NCBI RefSeq assembly: GCF_021602025.1
Contig: NZ_BQHW01000032.1
Coordinates: 1-50,997 of the forward strand
Length of the DNA stretch: 50,997 nucleotides
Direction of reading: 5' to 3'
Origin: Pseudomonas ceruminis
Lineage (GTDB): Bacteria > Pseudomonadota > Gammaproteobacteria > Pseudomonadales > Pseudomonadaceae
Shown: in pieces, positions 7,944-16,658 of the stretch
How positions within the stretch are numbered: the stretch's first letter is position 1
Layout: each line of letters begins with the position of its first letter
The notes under the pieces: model-generated
Databases searched by the model: none
The model's input: only the letters and a program-made list of their open reading frames with translations
Told to the model about the DNA's origin: nothing
Translations under genes and position numbers: made by a program

Positions 7944-8363
7944 TTACTTTTTCTTGTTGCCGGCGGTGCAGCTGGCAGCATCGAAGGCTTGGTCCATGAC
8001 CGGCTGGTTGGTCTTGTACACCGTGAAGCGATAGACCATCACGGCCCCCTTGGACATCAGGTTACGGTAACCGCTGTTACGGCATACGCTGTCACCCAGT
8101 TGGCTGCGCACCTGGTCCGGGTTCTGCTGCATGCGTTCGGCATGGCTGGAACGCACGCTCAGGTGGTTGACCAAGGCCTTGCCTTCGACGGTATAACCCT
8201 GGTCGAGGATATCTTCGTTAATGGCGCGGGGCGTGCCGACGCTGCTTTCCTTGGCGACCTTCTGCAGCATCTTGTTCAGTTCGAACTCCTGCTTGGAGGC
8301 CGCCTGGGCAGCCAGTGGCAGGGCGAGCAACAGGCTCAGGGTCGGGACGATAAGACGCAGCAT
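7944..8363 (-). CDS. Secreted PA3611-like protein (quorum-regulated virulence factor family)
   Basis: The mature form of this 139-residue protein follows a clear Sec signal peptide (LIVPTLSLLLALPLAAQAA, cleavage after AQA or QAA). Two cysteines in the mature part (SVCRNSGYRNL and AASCTAG) could form a disulfide. The size, single small domain and location near tapT-erdR suggest the family of P. aeruginosa PA3611, called a quorum-sensing-regulated virulence factor; this is a family recollection rather than a motif match. An AGGAGA site lies 6 bases before the ATG at 8363, which is preferred over an open frame extending upstream. Periplasmic or extracellular; activity unknown. Confidence 0.6.
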   Translation of the reverse strand: MLRLIVPTLSLLLALPLAAQAASKQEFELNKMLQKVAKESSVGTPRAINEDILDQGYTVEGKALVNHLSVRSSHAERMQQNPDQVRSQLGDSVCRNSGYRNLMSKGAVMVYRFTVYKTNQPVMDQAFDAASCTAGNKKK

Positions 8364-8581
8364 GAATCTCTCCTGGTTCGATGACTGGCGCTTTGACATG
8401 CGCTGACGGCTGACGTTCCGTGAAACCCGCATGGCCGATTTCAGGGCGCCAAAGCATAGATTGTAAGGGATCAGACAGGCTTGCTGCACGGCAAACCCAT
8501 GTCCGCTCTGGTAGACTGCCACTTTGTTTTCTGCAGAGTTTTCGCAGTGCCCAGTCATAACCTGTCCAAAGGCCTGCCAGC

Positions 8582-9292
8582 ATGAGCCATGCGGTAGCGC
8601 GCCTGCGCGCCGAACGGCTGGCACGCAGCAACAAGCCTTTTATCGCCCGTGGTTCAAGGGCCGAGCGTTGCCCTGACTGCCGAGTGATCGCCACCCATTG
8701 CCTGTGCGCCTGGAAGCCCCGGGTGCAGGCCGATTCTGCGGTGTGCCTGCTGATGCATGATACCGAGCCGCTCAAGCCTACCAACACGGGCTGGCTGATT
8801 GCGGACCTGGTCGAAGACACCAGCGCCTTTGGCTGGTTGCGAACCTCGGTGGATGAGCGCTTGCTGGCTTTGCTCGAAGACCCTCAGTGGCAGCCCTACA
8901 TTGTCTTCCCTGGCGAATTTGTCGCCCAGGAGCGGGTCGTTAGCGAAGTCGTGCGTGAGCCAGGCAAACGCCCATTGTTCATCCTGCTGGATGCCACCTG
9001 GACCGAAGCGCGCAAGATGTTCCGCAAAAGCCCGTACCTGGACCGCTTCCCCGTGCTGAGCCTGCAAGCCGAGCAGATGTCGCGCTATCGCCTGCGCCGT
9101 TCAAAGCGGGACGATCATTTCTGCACGGCGGAAGTCGCCGCCATGTGCCTGGACCTGGCCGGGGACAATCAGGCCTCACAGGCCCTGGATGCCTACCTGG
9201 ATGTGTTCAGCCTGCATTACCTGAGCGGCAAGCGTCGCCTGGCGCTGGATGAACAGGACGAGATTCACCAGCGTTTGCATACCTTCCTATAG
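8582..9292 (+). CDS. tapT: tRNA-uridine aminocarboxypropyltransferase, DTW-domain (TapT-like)
   Basis: The 236-residue enzyme belongs to the DTW family, which transfers the 3-amino-3-carboxypropyl group of S-adenosylmethionine to tRNA uridine (acp3U). An N-terminal cysteine cluster (RCPDCRVIATHCLCAW) looks like a zinc site. The family motif appears as LLDATWTEARKMFRKSPYL near residue 138. The domain then continues with YRLRRSKRDDHFCTAEV, also family-typical. E. coli TapT modifies U47 of a tRNA set; the exact position modified here is inferred by homology. Upstream region 8364-8581 is divergent to the secreted protein gene. Confidence 0.85.
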   Translation: MSHAVARLRAERLARSNKPFIARGSRAERCPDCRVIATHCLCAWKPRVQADSAVCLLMHDTEPLKPTNTGWLIADLVEDTSAFGWLRTSVDERLLALLEDPQWQPYIVFPGEFVAQERVVSEVVREPGKRPLFILLDATWTEARKMFRKSPYLDRFPVLSLQAEQMSRYRLRRSKRDDHFCTAEVAAMCLDLAGDNQASQALDAYLDVFSLHYLSGKRRLALDEQDEIHQRLHTFL

Positions 9293-9472
9293 TCCAAGGG
9301 GCAGGCGCTCCACTTTGGTTCATAATGACCGGGCTGGCAGCCAGGGTGGGCGAGGCGGCAGGGCGATTGGCTTGACCACCCCCGGCCGTGCTCGGCATCC
9401 TTGGCGCCGATTCCCCGCCAGGCGCTATTACTACCCCGCATGCGCCTGGCACAGAACAGGATCCATAGATCG

Positions 9473-10123
9473 ATGGCCACTTACGAAATCCTGATAGCCG
9501 ATGACCACCCGCTGTTTCGTAGCGCTTTGCGCCAGGCCGTTACCCTCGGCCTGGGCGCGGATGTGCGCCTGGTTGAAGTGGCGAGCATCGCTGAACTGGA
9601 AACCCGCCTGAGCGAAAAGGCCGATTGGGACCTGGTCCTGCTGGACCTGAACATGCCGGGCGCCTATGGCTTTTCTGGCCTGGTCCTGTTGCGTGGCCAG
9701 TACCCGCAAATACCGGTGGTGATGGTCTCGGCCCAGGAAGAGGCTGCTGTAGTGGTCAAGTCCCGCGAATTTGGCGCCAGTGGGTTCATTCCCAAGTCCA
9801 GCGGCCTGGAAGTGATTCAGGATGCGGTGAGGAAAGTGCTCGACGGCGACGTCTGGTGGCCGCCTCAGGCGTTCGACAAGGTCGATGTCTCGGCCGAGGC
9901 CAAGGCTGCCAGCGAAGGCCTGGCCAGCCTCACGCCGCAGCAGTTCCGCGTACTGACGATGGTCTGCGAAGGCTTGCTGAACAAGCAGATTGCCTATGAG
10001 TTGAATGTGTCGGAAGCGACCATCAAGGCCCACGTGACGGCGATCTTCCGCAAGCTTGGCGTGCGCACCCGGACCCAGGCCGCCCTGCTGCTGCAACAAC
10101 TTGAATCGGTTGCGAGCAGCTAA
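9473..10123 (+). CDS. erdR: Response regulator ErdR (NarL/FixJ type)
   Basis: The 216-residue regulator has an N-terminal receiver domain with acidic pair D10-D11, phosphoacceptor D58 in LLDLNMPG and a conserved lysine in FIPKSS. The C-terminal LuxR-type HTH reads LTPQQFRVLTMVCEGLLNKQIA followed by VSEATIKAHVTAIFRKLG. It resembles ErdR (PA3604 in P. aeruginosa), a regulator in ethanol oxidation and acetate metabolism; adjacency to dgkA and tapT supports this. The cognate kinase is not in the window. The ATG at 9473 has only a modest upstream AGGA, but gives the standard receiver start. Confidence 0.85.
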   Translation: MATYEILIADDHPLFRSALRQAVTLGLGADVRLVEVASIAELETRLSEKADWDLVLLDLNMPGAYGFSGLVLLRGQYPQIPVVMVSAQEEAAVVVKSREFGASGFIPKSSGLEVIQDAVRKVLDGDVWWPPQAFDKVDVSAEAKAASEGLASLTPQQFRVLTMVCEGLLNKQIAYELNVSEATIKAHVTAIFRKLGVRTRTQAALLLQQLESVASS

Positions 10124-10196
10124 CTGCCTGCGCCTTCACGCTTTTTTTACTCGTTTTGCACTAGTCTGCTGGCCTTTCATCGGTGAAGTGACGCAC

Positions 10197-10559
10197 ATGT
10201 CGCCATTCAAAGGCCAGACCGGCCTCAAACGCATCTTCAACGCCGCCGGCTATTCGCTGGACGGCCTGCGCGCCGCCTTCAAGGGTGAAGCCGCGTTCCG
10301 TCAACTGGTCCTGCTCAACGTACTGCTAATACCGATTGCCTTCTGGCTGCCGGTCAGCCGTGCGGAGCGGGCAATCATGATCGCCGTGTGCTTGCTCGGC
10401 CTGATTGTCGAGCTGTTCAACTCGGCTGTGGAGGCTGCTATCGATCGCATCTCCCTGGAGCGTCACCCATTGTCGAAAAATGCCAAGGACATGGGCAGCG
10501 CCGCGCAATTGGTGGCACTGACCATGGTGGCGATGGTGTGGGGCGTGATCCTGCTTTAG
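10197..10559 (+). CDS. dgkA: Diacylglycerol kinase
   Basis: The 120-residue inner-membrane enzyme phosphorylates diacylglycerol to phosphatidate, recycling lipid from membrane-derived glucan synthesis. Three hydrophobic segments follow an amphipathic N terminus (LKRIFNAAGYSLDGLRAAFKGE). The catalytic signature is visible: LIVELFNSAVEAAIDRI and KNAKDMGSAAQ, containing the conserved glutamate and asparagine residues. Length matches E. coli DgkA (about 122). The frame is open upstream, but 10197 gives the canonical MSPFKGQTG-type start. Its 3' end overlaps the convergent finR by 4 bases. Confidence 0.93.
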   Translation: MSPFKGQTGLKRIFNAAGYSLDGLRAAFKGEAAFRQLVLLNVLLIPIAFWLPVSRAERAIMIAVCLLGLIVELFNSAVEAAIDRISLERHPLSKNAKDMGSAAQLVALTMVAMVWGVILL

Positions 10560-11482
10560 GCAATCGGCGGCAAAACAATCTCGTCACTGCGGGTAAAACC
10601 AGCGGTGAAGTTACGGCAGAGTTCGAGGAACTCGCGCATGGCCGAGGTCTGGTATTTCTGTTTGTGCCAGATGAAGTAGAACTGACGCATGAGGTCCAGC
10701 TCCGGGGTCTCCACCGGTACCAGGCTACCCCGGCGGAAGGCGTCGCGCAGTGCCAGGCGCGAGATGCAGCCGATGCCCAGGCCAGACTCCACGGCTCGCT
10801 TGATCGCTTCGGTGTGCTCCAGCTCCAGGCGGATGTTTAGGTTGGCGCGGTGATGGCGCATGGCCTGGTCGAAGGTCAGGCGTGTGCCTGAACCTTGTTC
10901 GCGAAGGATCCACGCCTCCTGCGACAGGCTTTCGATATCGGCGCGGCCGAGTTTGGCCAGCGGATGTTGTGGCGCGCAGAAAACCACCAGTTCGTCTTCA
11001 ACCCAAGGCTGTACCTCAAGGTCCGGGTGGTTGCAGTCGCCTTCGATTAGACCCAGGTCAATTTCGTATTGGGCTACCTGATGCACGATATGCGCGGTGT
11101 TCTGCACGTGCAGTTTCACCTGGCTTTCCGGATGCACTTGCATGAAGCTGCCGATCAGCAGCGTCGCCAGGTAATTACCGATGGTCAGCGTGGCGCCGAC
11201 CGCCAGCGAGCCGAAACCGGACTTGCCGTTGAGCAGGTCTTCGATTTCCTTGGCCTGATCAAGCAGCGCAACCGCCTGGGGCAACAGCTGATGGCCCAAG
11301 GCATTGAGGGCCAGGCGCTTGCCCGCACGGTCGAACAGCTGGCAACTCGATTGCCGCTCCAGTTCGGTGATGGACGTGCTGGCGGCCGACTGCGACAGGG
11401 CCAGCACACTGGCGGCCCTGGAGACGCTCTGATGCTGGGCCACGGCAACGAAGACCTGCAGTTGACGAAGAGTGAATCGCAT
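10556..11482 (-). CDS. finR: LysR-type regulator FinR
   Basis: The 308-residue LysR-family regulator has an N-terminal winged HTH (MRFTLRQLQVFVAVAQHQSV, then AASVLALSQSAASTSITELE) and a C-terminal effector domain. In P. putida, FinR activates the divergent ferredoxin-NADP+ reductase gene fpr under superoxide stress, and also participates in sulfur metabolism control. The divergent layout with fpr across 117 bases is exactly this arrangement. The assignment rests on context plus family; an unrelated LysR member at this spot is unlikely. Confidence 0.88.
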   Translation of the reverse strand: MRFTLRQLQVFVAVAQHQSVSRAASVLALSQSAASTSITELERQSSCQLFDRAGKRLALNALGHQLLPQAVALLDQAKEIEDLLNGKSGFGSLAVGATLTIGNYLATLLIGSFMQVHPESQVKLHVQNTAHIVHQVAQYEIDLGLIEGDCNHPDLEVQPWVEDELVVFCAPQHPLAKLGRADIESLSQEAWILREQGSGTRLTFDQAMRHHRANLNIRLELEHTEAIKRAVESGLGIGCISRLALRDAFRRGSLVPVETPELDLMRQFYFIWHKQKYQTSAMREFLELCRNFTAGFTRSDEIVLPPIA

Positions 11483-11599
11483 ATCTATATAACCGATAAC
11501 ACATATCTTGATAATTCAGTTAACAGATATTGTCGCTGCCCCTAAACTATCGCGCAACTGCGCGTGTGCGCGCTGCGTTTTTCTTCAGGAGCCCCCTAG
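11483..11599. promoter_or_regulatory. finR-fpr divergent control region
   Basis: This 117-base AT-rich stretch lies between the divergent genes. It contains an interrupted palindrome ATATCT-N16-AGATAT (11503-11530), a plausible LysR-type operator for FinR, and further TATC/GATA half sites between 11481 and 11500. The fpr ribosome site AGGAG lies about 11589-11593. The exact -35 and -10 hexamers were not assigned with confidence. Confidence 0.55.
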
Positions 11600-12379
11600 A
11601 TGAGCAACATGAACCACGAACGTGTCCTCAGTGTGCATCACTGGAACGACACCCTGTTCAGCTTCAAGTGCACCCGCGATCCGGGCCTGCGCTTTGAGAA
11701 CGGTCAGTTCGTGATGATCGGCCTGCAACAGGATAATGGCCGTCCGCTCATGCGCGCCTATTCCATCGCTTCGCCGAACTGGGAAGAGCACCTGGAATTC
11801 TTCAGCATCAAGGTCCCTGACGGCCCGCTGACTTCCCAGTTGCAGCACCTGAAGGAAGGCGACGAGATCATCATCAGCAAGAAGCCCACGGGTACCCTGG
11901 TGCTCGACGACCTGAACCCGGGCAAGCACTTGTACCTGCTGAGCACCGGCACTGGCCTGGCGCCGTTCATGAGTGTCATCCAGGACCCGGAAACCTACGA
12001 GCGTTTCGAGAAGGTAATCTTGGTTCACGGCGTGCGTTACGTGAATGAAGTGGCCTACCGCGAGTTCATCACCGAGCATCTGCCACAGAACGAGTTCTTC
12101 GGCGAGGCGGTGCGTGACAAGCTGATTTACTACCCGACCGTTACCCGTGAGCCGTTCGAGAACCAGGGCCGCCTGACCGATCTGATGCGCAGCGGCAAGC
12201 TGTTCAGCGATATCGGTCTGCCACCGATCAACCCGCAGGACGACCGTGCGATGATTTGCGGTAGCCCAAGCATGCTGGATGAGACCAGCGAGGTTCTCGA
12301 CAGCTTCGGCCTGAAGATTTCCCCGCGCATGCGCGAGCCGGGCGACTACCTGATCGAGCGTGCGTTCGTCGAGAAGTAA
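11600..12379 (+). CDS. fpr: Ferredoxin-NADP+ reductase Fpr (subclass I)
   Basis: The 259-residue FAD enzyme exchanges electrons between NADPH and ferredoxin or flavodoxin, supporting Fe-S repair and oxidative stress defence. The FAD-binding motif RAYSIAS (residues about 51-57) and the NADPH-binding motif GTGLAPFMS (about 116) are visible, and the C terminus ends in AFVEK, as in bacterial Fpr that lack the aromatic terminal residue of plant enzymes. Length agrees with E. coli and P. aeruginosa Fpr. It is divergent to finR and followed by a good terminator, so it is likely monocistronic. Confidence 0.95.
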   Translation: MSNMNHERVLSVHHWNDTLFSFKCTRDPGLRFENGQFVMIGLQQDNGRPLMRAYSIASPNWEEHLEFFSIKVPDGPLTSQLQHLKEGDEIIISKKPTGTLVLDDLNPGKHLYLLSTGTGLAPFMSVIQDPETYERFEKVILVHGVRYVNEVAYREFITEHLPQNEFFGEAVRDKLIYYPTVTREPFENQGRLTDLMRSGKLFSDIGLPPINPQDDRAMICGSPSMLDETSEVLDSFGLKISPRMREPGDYLIERAFVEK

Positions 12380-12393
12380 GGCGACTGCATAGC

Positions 12394-12423
12394 AAAAAAC
12401 GCAGGCCTCGGCTTGCGTTTTTT
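12394..12423 (+). terminator. Rho-independent terminator after fpr
   Basis: The hairpin has stem AAAAAACGCA pairing with TGCGTTTTTT around a short GC-rich loop with inner GCC/GGC pairs, ending in a T run. It starts 15 bases after the fpr stop codon. The A/T flanks would let it work in both directions. Confidence 0.85.
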
Positions 12424-12475
12424 ATAGCTGATCAATTGTGTTCGTGGGCAAAGCCGCGCCATCAAGCCGAGCCCC

Positions 12476-13171
12476 TCAGCCCTCGCGCACTACCTCCAGC
12501 ACCCGGATTAGATCCGGCTGCGGATAATGCCACCTGACCTGCACGTCCCAGAACTTCACGCCATACAGCCGCTCCGGCGGTGGCACCTGATAGGCCGGCC
12601 GTGGGTCTTGTGCCAGGCACTGCTCGATCAGTTCCACCAGCGGCTCACCCAGGCGCAACGCATGCTCCCGGGCCTGGGGCAGGGCGCTTTCGCCCCACTG
12701 CACGGCAATCGCCTCGGGTGCTTCGCTGGCCATCAGGTTGCTGGCCCCGGCAACGTTGTCGGCATAGGGTACATAAGGCTTGATATCCAACACCGGGGTG
12801 CCGTCGAGCAGGTCGATGCCAGAGAGCAGCAGGCGCCCCGGCTCCACCGCCTCCAGGCGCACCACCGACTGGCCGATACCATTAGGCCGATGTGTCGCGC
12901 GGGTGGCAAACACTCCCATGCTCCTGTTGCCCCCGAGGCGCGGTGGGCGCACCTTCAGGCGTGGCTTGTCTTCCAGTGCCTGGTGAAACAGAAAGAGTAG
13001 CCAGACGTGGCTGACCTGCTCCAGCCCGGCAACGGCATCGCCCTGGTCGAACGGCGGCAGCAGCTCAAGCACACCGCGCGCTGCCGGGGCCAGCTGTGGC
13101 TGGCGCGGTATGGCGAATTTCTCCTTGAAGCAGGAGCGTACGATGCCGACGGGCGAAACCGTATGCTGCAT
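12476..13171 (-). CDS. trmO: tRNA t6A37 methyltransferase TrmO
   Basis: The 231-residue protein is in the YaeB/TsaA family, which uses S-adenosylmethionine to methylate N6-threonylcarbamoyladenosine at position 37 of tRNA-Thr. Family motifs include VSPVGIVRSCFKEKFAIPRQ at the N terminus, then RPPRLGGNRSMGVFATRATHRPNGIG, and DIKPYVPYADNV. A C-terminal portion ends with RLYGVKFWDVQVRW. The start at 13171 gives the normal N terminus; GAGGG lies upstream. It is 8 bases from the DUF1456 gene, so the two are probably co-transcribed. Confidence 0.92.
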   Translation of the reverse strand: MQHTVSPVGIVRSCFKEKFAIPRQPQLAPAARGVLELLPPFDQGDAVAGLEQVSHVWLLFLFHQALEDKPRLKVRPPRLGGNRSMGVFATRATHRPNGIGQSVVRLEAVEPGRLLLSGIDLLDGTPVLDIKPYVPYADNVAGASNLMASEAPEAIAVQWGESALPQAREHALRLGEPLVELIEQCLAQDPRPAYQVPPPERLYGVKFWDVQVRWHYPQPDLIRVLEVVREG

Positions 13172-13179
13172 AGCCACCC

Positions 13180-13641
13180 TCAGGCGCGCACGCGCAGGGT
13201 CAGGCCTTTGAGGAAATTGCGCAACAGCTGGTCGCCACAAGGCCGGTAGTTGTCATGGCCGACCTTGCGGAACAGCGCGCTGAGCTCAGGCTTGGACACC
13301 GGGAAGTTGGCCGCCTTCAGGATGGCATGCAGGTCTTCTTCCTTGAGCTCGAAAGCGACCCGCAGCTTTTTGAGGACGGTATTGTTGGTCACCGGCAACT
13401 CCACCGGTAGCCGTGGGCGGCTATCGTCCCGACCACGGCGGTAGATCACCAGGCCATCGAGAAAGTGGGCCATGACCCGCTCCGGGCAGCGCACGAAACC
13501 CGCCTCGTCTTCTTTCTTGAGGTAGGTGGCAAGCACCACCGGATTCACCTCCAGGCCGGACAGGGCAATGATCTCGGCCATCTTGGCGTCGTTCACCTTG
13601 AGCATGTAGCGCAGGCTGCGCAGGACATCGTTGTGGTTCAT
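13180..13641 (-). CDS. DUF1456 family protein (YehS-like)
   Basis: The 153-residue cytoplasmic protein consists of two similar DUF1456 repeats: NDVLRSLRYMLKVNDAKMAEI in the first half and NNTVLKKLRVAFELKEEDLHAI in the second, each followed by a short segment (SAL, or LxTYLKKEDEAGF). The repeats have a helix pattern hinting at nucleic-acid or protein binding, but no activity is known for the family. ATG 13641 is chosen since the repeat begins right after it; an in-frame upstream start would add 9 residues. It precedes trmO by 8 bases. Confidence 0.85.
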   Translation of the reverse strand: MNHNDVLRSLRYMLKVNDAKMAEIIALSGLEVNPVVLATYLKKEDEAGFVRCPERVMAHFLDGLVIYRRGRDDSRPRLPVELPVTNNTVLKKLRVAFELKEEDLHAILKAANFPVSKPELSALFRKVGHDNYRPCGDQLLRNFLKGLTLRVRA

Positions 13642-13688
13642 TGCTGCAAAATCCTGTTCAGAAGCCACGCCTGGGCGCGGCGTATTGC

Positions 13689-14399
13689 TTAGAAACGTTC
13701 GTTACCAGCCAGGTAGCGCCATTGCCCCAGCGCCAGCTTACCCATGGACACGCCGCCCAGGCGAATGCGGCGCATGCTGCGCACTTCCAGGCGCAGATAG
13801 GCACACAATTCGGAGATCTGCCCAGGTTGCGGGTTTTTCAGGGCCAGGCGCAGGTGGGTCTCGTTCTGCCAGCTGGCCTTGGCCTTGGGCAATTCCCGGT
13901 CATTGCGCGTTGCCCCGCGTGCCAGGCGCTCCAGCGCCTGGAGTGTGGTTTCGCCGCGGACTTCGATGATGTATTCCTGCTCGAGGCGACGCAGGTCGGC
14001 GTCGATCTTGCGGGTTACCCGCCAGTCCTGGGTGAATACCTGCAGGCCACTGGCGCCGCGCTCTAGAGGGGCGATGCAGGACAGCCGGGCAAAGTGCCCA
14101 TGCAGCGGCCGCACACCCTCACGATGGGCTTCGCTGAGGCTGCCCATGCCGATGCCGGCTCGGGCTGTTTCGCTGTCGACACCCGCCTGCTGGTTGAGCA
14201 GCAGCGTCACCGGCTCGAGCGTGTCGGCTCTGGCACCTGGCAACAGTTCGACTTGCTGGTGTTCAACCTTGAACTGAGGCTGTTCGACCACCACGCCGTC
14301 GACCGTGACCCAGCCCCCTTCGATGTACAGCTCGGCCTCACGGCGGGAGCAGCCGAGCTGCTCGATGAGGCGTTTTGATAGGCGGACGGGTTCGGACAT
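13689..14399 (-). CDS. S4-domain RsuA-like protein, catalytic Asp replaced by Glu
   Basis: The product has 236 residues from ATG 14399; GTG 14414 and ATG 14408 are alternatives, and none has a clear ribosome site. An N-terminal S4 RNA-binding domain (RLSKRLIEQLGCSRREAELYI, GGWVTVDG) precedes an RsuA/RluB/E/F-type fold, recognisable from ASGLQVFTQD, LEQEYIIEVRG and RRIRLGGVSMGKLALGQW. In active family members the catalytic motif is GRLDxxTxGL; here it reads APLERGASGL, with Glu (codon GAG) for the essential Asp and Pro for Arg. It may be an inactive RNA-binding paralogue or use Glu. Family call is firm, pseudouridylation activity doubtful. Confidence 0.8.
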   Translation of the reverse strand: MSEPVRLSKRLIEQLGCSRREAELYIEGGWVTVDGVVVEQPQFKVEHQQVELLPGARADTLEPVTLLLNQQAGVDSETARAGIGMGSLSEAHREGVRPLHGHFARLSCIAPLERGASGLQVFTQDWRVTRKIDADLRRLEQEYIIEVRGETTLQALERLARGATRNDRELPKAKASWQNETHLRLALKNPQPGQISELCAYLRLEVRSMRRIRLGGVSMGKLALGQWRYLAGNERF

Positions 14400-14519
14400 G
14401 GGGGGCATTCGCACGGCAGGGAAAGACGTACATTGTACCTGCCCATACGCGGTAGATGATGGGAATCTGTGTCAAATGCGCCATTTCGGAAACCTCGCTC
14501 GGCGTCCTCAGACCTGGCC

Positions 14520-14975
14520 TTAGGACGCTGTACGAATCAGTTTCATGTGAAGCAGTGGGTAAGGTTGCCCCAAGCCGTCCGTTTCCGAACGACCGATCAC
14601 TTCGAAGCCTTCGTGCAGGTAGAAGCCCAACGCCTGAGGGTTTTGCTCGTTGACATCCAGACGCTCGGCGTTGAGTTCGTTGATCGCGTAGCGCAGCAAA
14701 CGCCTGCCGACACCTCGGCCACGGTACTGCGGCGCCACGAACAGCATGTCCACGCGGCCGTTGGCGACACCGGCGAAGCCGCAGATGCGCTGGCGGTCCT
14801 TGCAGCAAATCAGCATCACCGCGTCCAGGTACTTGCGCAGCACCTGTTCACGCAGCAGCAGAATGTAGGCGTCGGGTAGAAAATCGTGTGTAGCACGCAC
14901 CGAATCTTCCCAGACCTGGACCAGTTCGGGGTAATCGCTCAGGTGCGGTGTTAGCAGCGTCAGTGCCGAAGGCAT
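14520..14975 (-). CDS. GNAT-family acetyltransferase
   Basis: The 151-residue protein has the GNAT fold: the acetyl-CoA loop is seen as MLFVAPQYRGRGVGRRLLRYA (R/Q-x-x-G-x-G/A motif), followed by LDVNEQNPQALGFYLHEGFEVIG, the usual motif B region. The N-terminal VQVWEDSVRATHDFLPD pattern resembles small-molecule acetyltransferases such as YafP or PhnO-like groups. AGAGGAA lies 8 bases before ATG 14975; the frame continues upstream but without support. The acceptor substrate cannot be predicted. It is transcribed in the same direction as rimO, but the rimO terminator lies between them, so it probably has its own promoter. Confidence 0.8.
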   Translation of the reverse strand: MPSALTLLTPHLSDYPELVQVWEDSVRATHDFLPDAYILLLREQVLRKYLDAVMLICCKDRQRICGFAGVANGRVDMLFVAPQYRGRGVGRRLLRYAINELNAERLDVNEQNPQALGFYLHEGFEVIGRSETDGLGQPYPLLHMKLIRTAS

Positions 14976-15015
14976 TGCAGTGTTCCTCTGGGGGCATTGA
15001 GGAAACCATAGATGC

Positions 15016-15044
15016 AAAAAAAAGCCCCGCAAGTGGCGGGGCTT
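15016..15044 (-). terminator. Rho-independent terminator after rimO
   Basis: Read on the minus strand, a 9-bp stem (AAGCCCCGC with GCGGGGCTT, loop of 5) is followed by a run of eight T. It begins 15 bases after the rimO stop codon, separating rimO from the GNAT gene downstream. Confidence 0.88.
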
Positions 15045-15059
15045 CATCGTGCGCAGGCC

Positions 15060-16391
15060 TCAGACAGGCTCTGCCCACATGTCGTACTCGTCGGCATCGA
15101 CCACTCGGCAACGGACCTTGTCGCCTGGCTTGAAACCATGGTCGCCATCGATGAACACGCTGCCATCGATCTCTGGAGCATCGAAGAAGCTGCGGCCCAC
15201 CGAGCCTTGCTCCTCGACTTCGTCGATGAGCACTTCGATTTCCTTGCCGATGCGCAATTGCAGGCGTGCCGCGCTGATGGCCTGCTGATGGGCCATGAAG
15301 CGGTCCCAGCGCGCCTGCTTGACGTCGTCTGGTACCTCCTCCAGGCCCAGATCGTTGGCTGGGGCGCCTTCGACAGGGGAGTACTGGAAGCAGCCGACGC
15401 GGTCGAGCTGGGCTTCGGTCAGCCAGTCCAGCAGGTACTGGAAGTCCTCTTCGGTCTCGCCAGGGAAGCCGACGATGAAGGTGGAGCGAATCACCAATTC
15501 AGGGCACTGCTCGCGCCAGTGCTTGATGCGCGCCAGGGTGCGGTCTTCGAAAGCGGGGCGTTTCATCGACTTGAGCACTTTGGGGCTGGCGTGCTGGAAC
15601 GGGATGTCCAGGTACGGCAGGATCTTGCCAGCGGCCATCAGTGGGATCACATCGTCGACGTTCGGGTAGGGGTAGACGTAGTGCAGACGTACCCAGGCGC
15701 CCAGGCTGCTGAGCGCCTCGCACAACTCGAGCATGCGCGTCTTGACCGGACGGCCGTTCCAGAAGTCGGTCTTGTACTTGACGTCGACACCATAGGCGCT
15801 GGTGTCCTGGGAGATCACCAGGATCTCCTTGACGCCCGCCTTGACCAGGCGCTCGGCCTCGCTCAGTACTTCGCCCACCGGGCGACTGACCAGCTTGCCA
15901 CGCATGGAGGGGATGATGCAGAAGCTGCAGCTGTGGTTACAGCCTTCGGAAATCTTCAGGTACGCGTAATGGCGTGGGGTCAGCTTCACGCCCTGCGGTG
16001 GCACCAGGTCGATCAGCGGGTTGTGGTCCTGGCGCGGCGGCACCACCTCGTGCACGGCGTTGACCACCTGTTCGTACTGCTGCGGGCCGCTGACCGACAG
16101 CACGCTGGGGTGTACGTCACGGATATTGCCTTCTTCGACACCCATGCAACCGGTGACGATGACCTTGCCGTTTTCCTTGATCGCTTCACCGATCACTTCC
16201 AGCGACTCTGCCTTGGCACTGTCGATGAAGCCGCAGGTGTTGACCACCACCACGTCGGCGTCTTCGTACGTGGGCACGACTTCGTAGCCTTCCATGCGCA
16301 GCTGGGTCAGGATGCGCTCGGAATCGACCAAAGCCTTAGGGCAGCCCAGGCTGACGAATCCGACCTTCGGGGTGGCGGGGGTGGTGGACAT
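15060..16391 (-). CDS. rimO: Ribosomal protein S12 methylthiotransferase RimO
   Basis: The 443-residue radical SAM enzyme methylthiolates a conserved aspartate of ribosomal protein S12. Three parts are visible: an N-terminal UPF0004 domain with cysteines in [23 protein letters not shown] and VTGCMG; the radical SAM core with CNHSCSFC (CxxxCxxC) near residue 148; and a C-terminal TRAM domain ([13 protein letters not shown] to the end). The start at 16391 has GAGGT upstream. S12-specific MiaB-like proteins share these domains; the N-terminal [10 protein letters not shown] and [11 protein letters not shown] patterns favour RimO over MiaB. Confidence 0.95.
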   Translation of the reverse strand: MSTTPATPKVGFVSLGCPKALVDSERILTQLRMEGYEVVPTYEDADVVVVNTCGFIDSAKAESLEVIGEAIKENGKVIVTGCMGVEEGNIRDVHPSVLSVSGPQQYEQVVNAVHEVVPPRQDHNPLIDLVPPQGVKLTPRHYAYLKISEGCNHSCSFCIIPSMRGKLVSRPVGEVLSEAERLVKAGVKEILVISQDTSAYGVDVKYKTDFWNGRPVKTRMLELCEALSSLGAWVRLHYVYPYPNVDDVIPLMAAGKILPYLDIPFQHASPKVLKSMKRPAFEDRTLARIKHWREQCPELVIRSTFIVGFPGETEEDFQYLLDWLTEAQLDRVGCFQYSPVEGAPANDLGLEEVPDDVKQARWDRFMAHQQAISAARLQLRIGKEIEVLIDEVEEQGSVGRSFFDAPEIDGSVFIDGDHGFKPGDKVRCRVVDADEYDMWAEPV

Positions 16392-16658
16392 GACTAACCT
16401 CGGTATTGAATGCAGCTCGTCCGGCCGGTAACGGCGACGATCCTGGCGGGCGCTTTCGGCGCCTCTGATCAAAAAGTGCGCAATTCTAGCGAGCACGCGG
16501 TCACTTGACCAGCAGAAATACGACGAACGCTGCGCTATGCTTCGCCGCGTTGCATCTGTGTGTTTAGCTGATCCGTTTTATGAAGGCGATGCGTACGTTC
16601 AGCTACGTGTTCGATGCGAACTTTTTGGGTCCAGAGAGGCCGTTTGCGGGAGTGGTCG

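Noticed and set aside
15012-16397. Long open frame on the plus strand opposite rimO
   Set aside because: Antisense to rimO with clear radical SAM motifs; begins within the rimO terminator.
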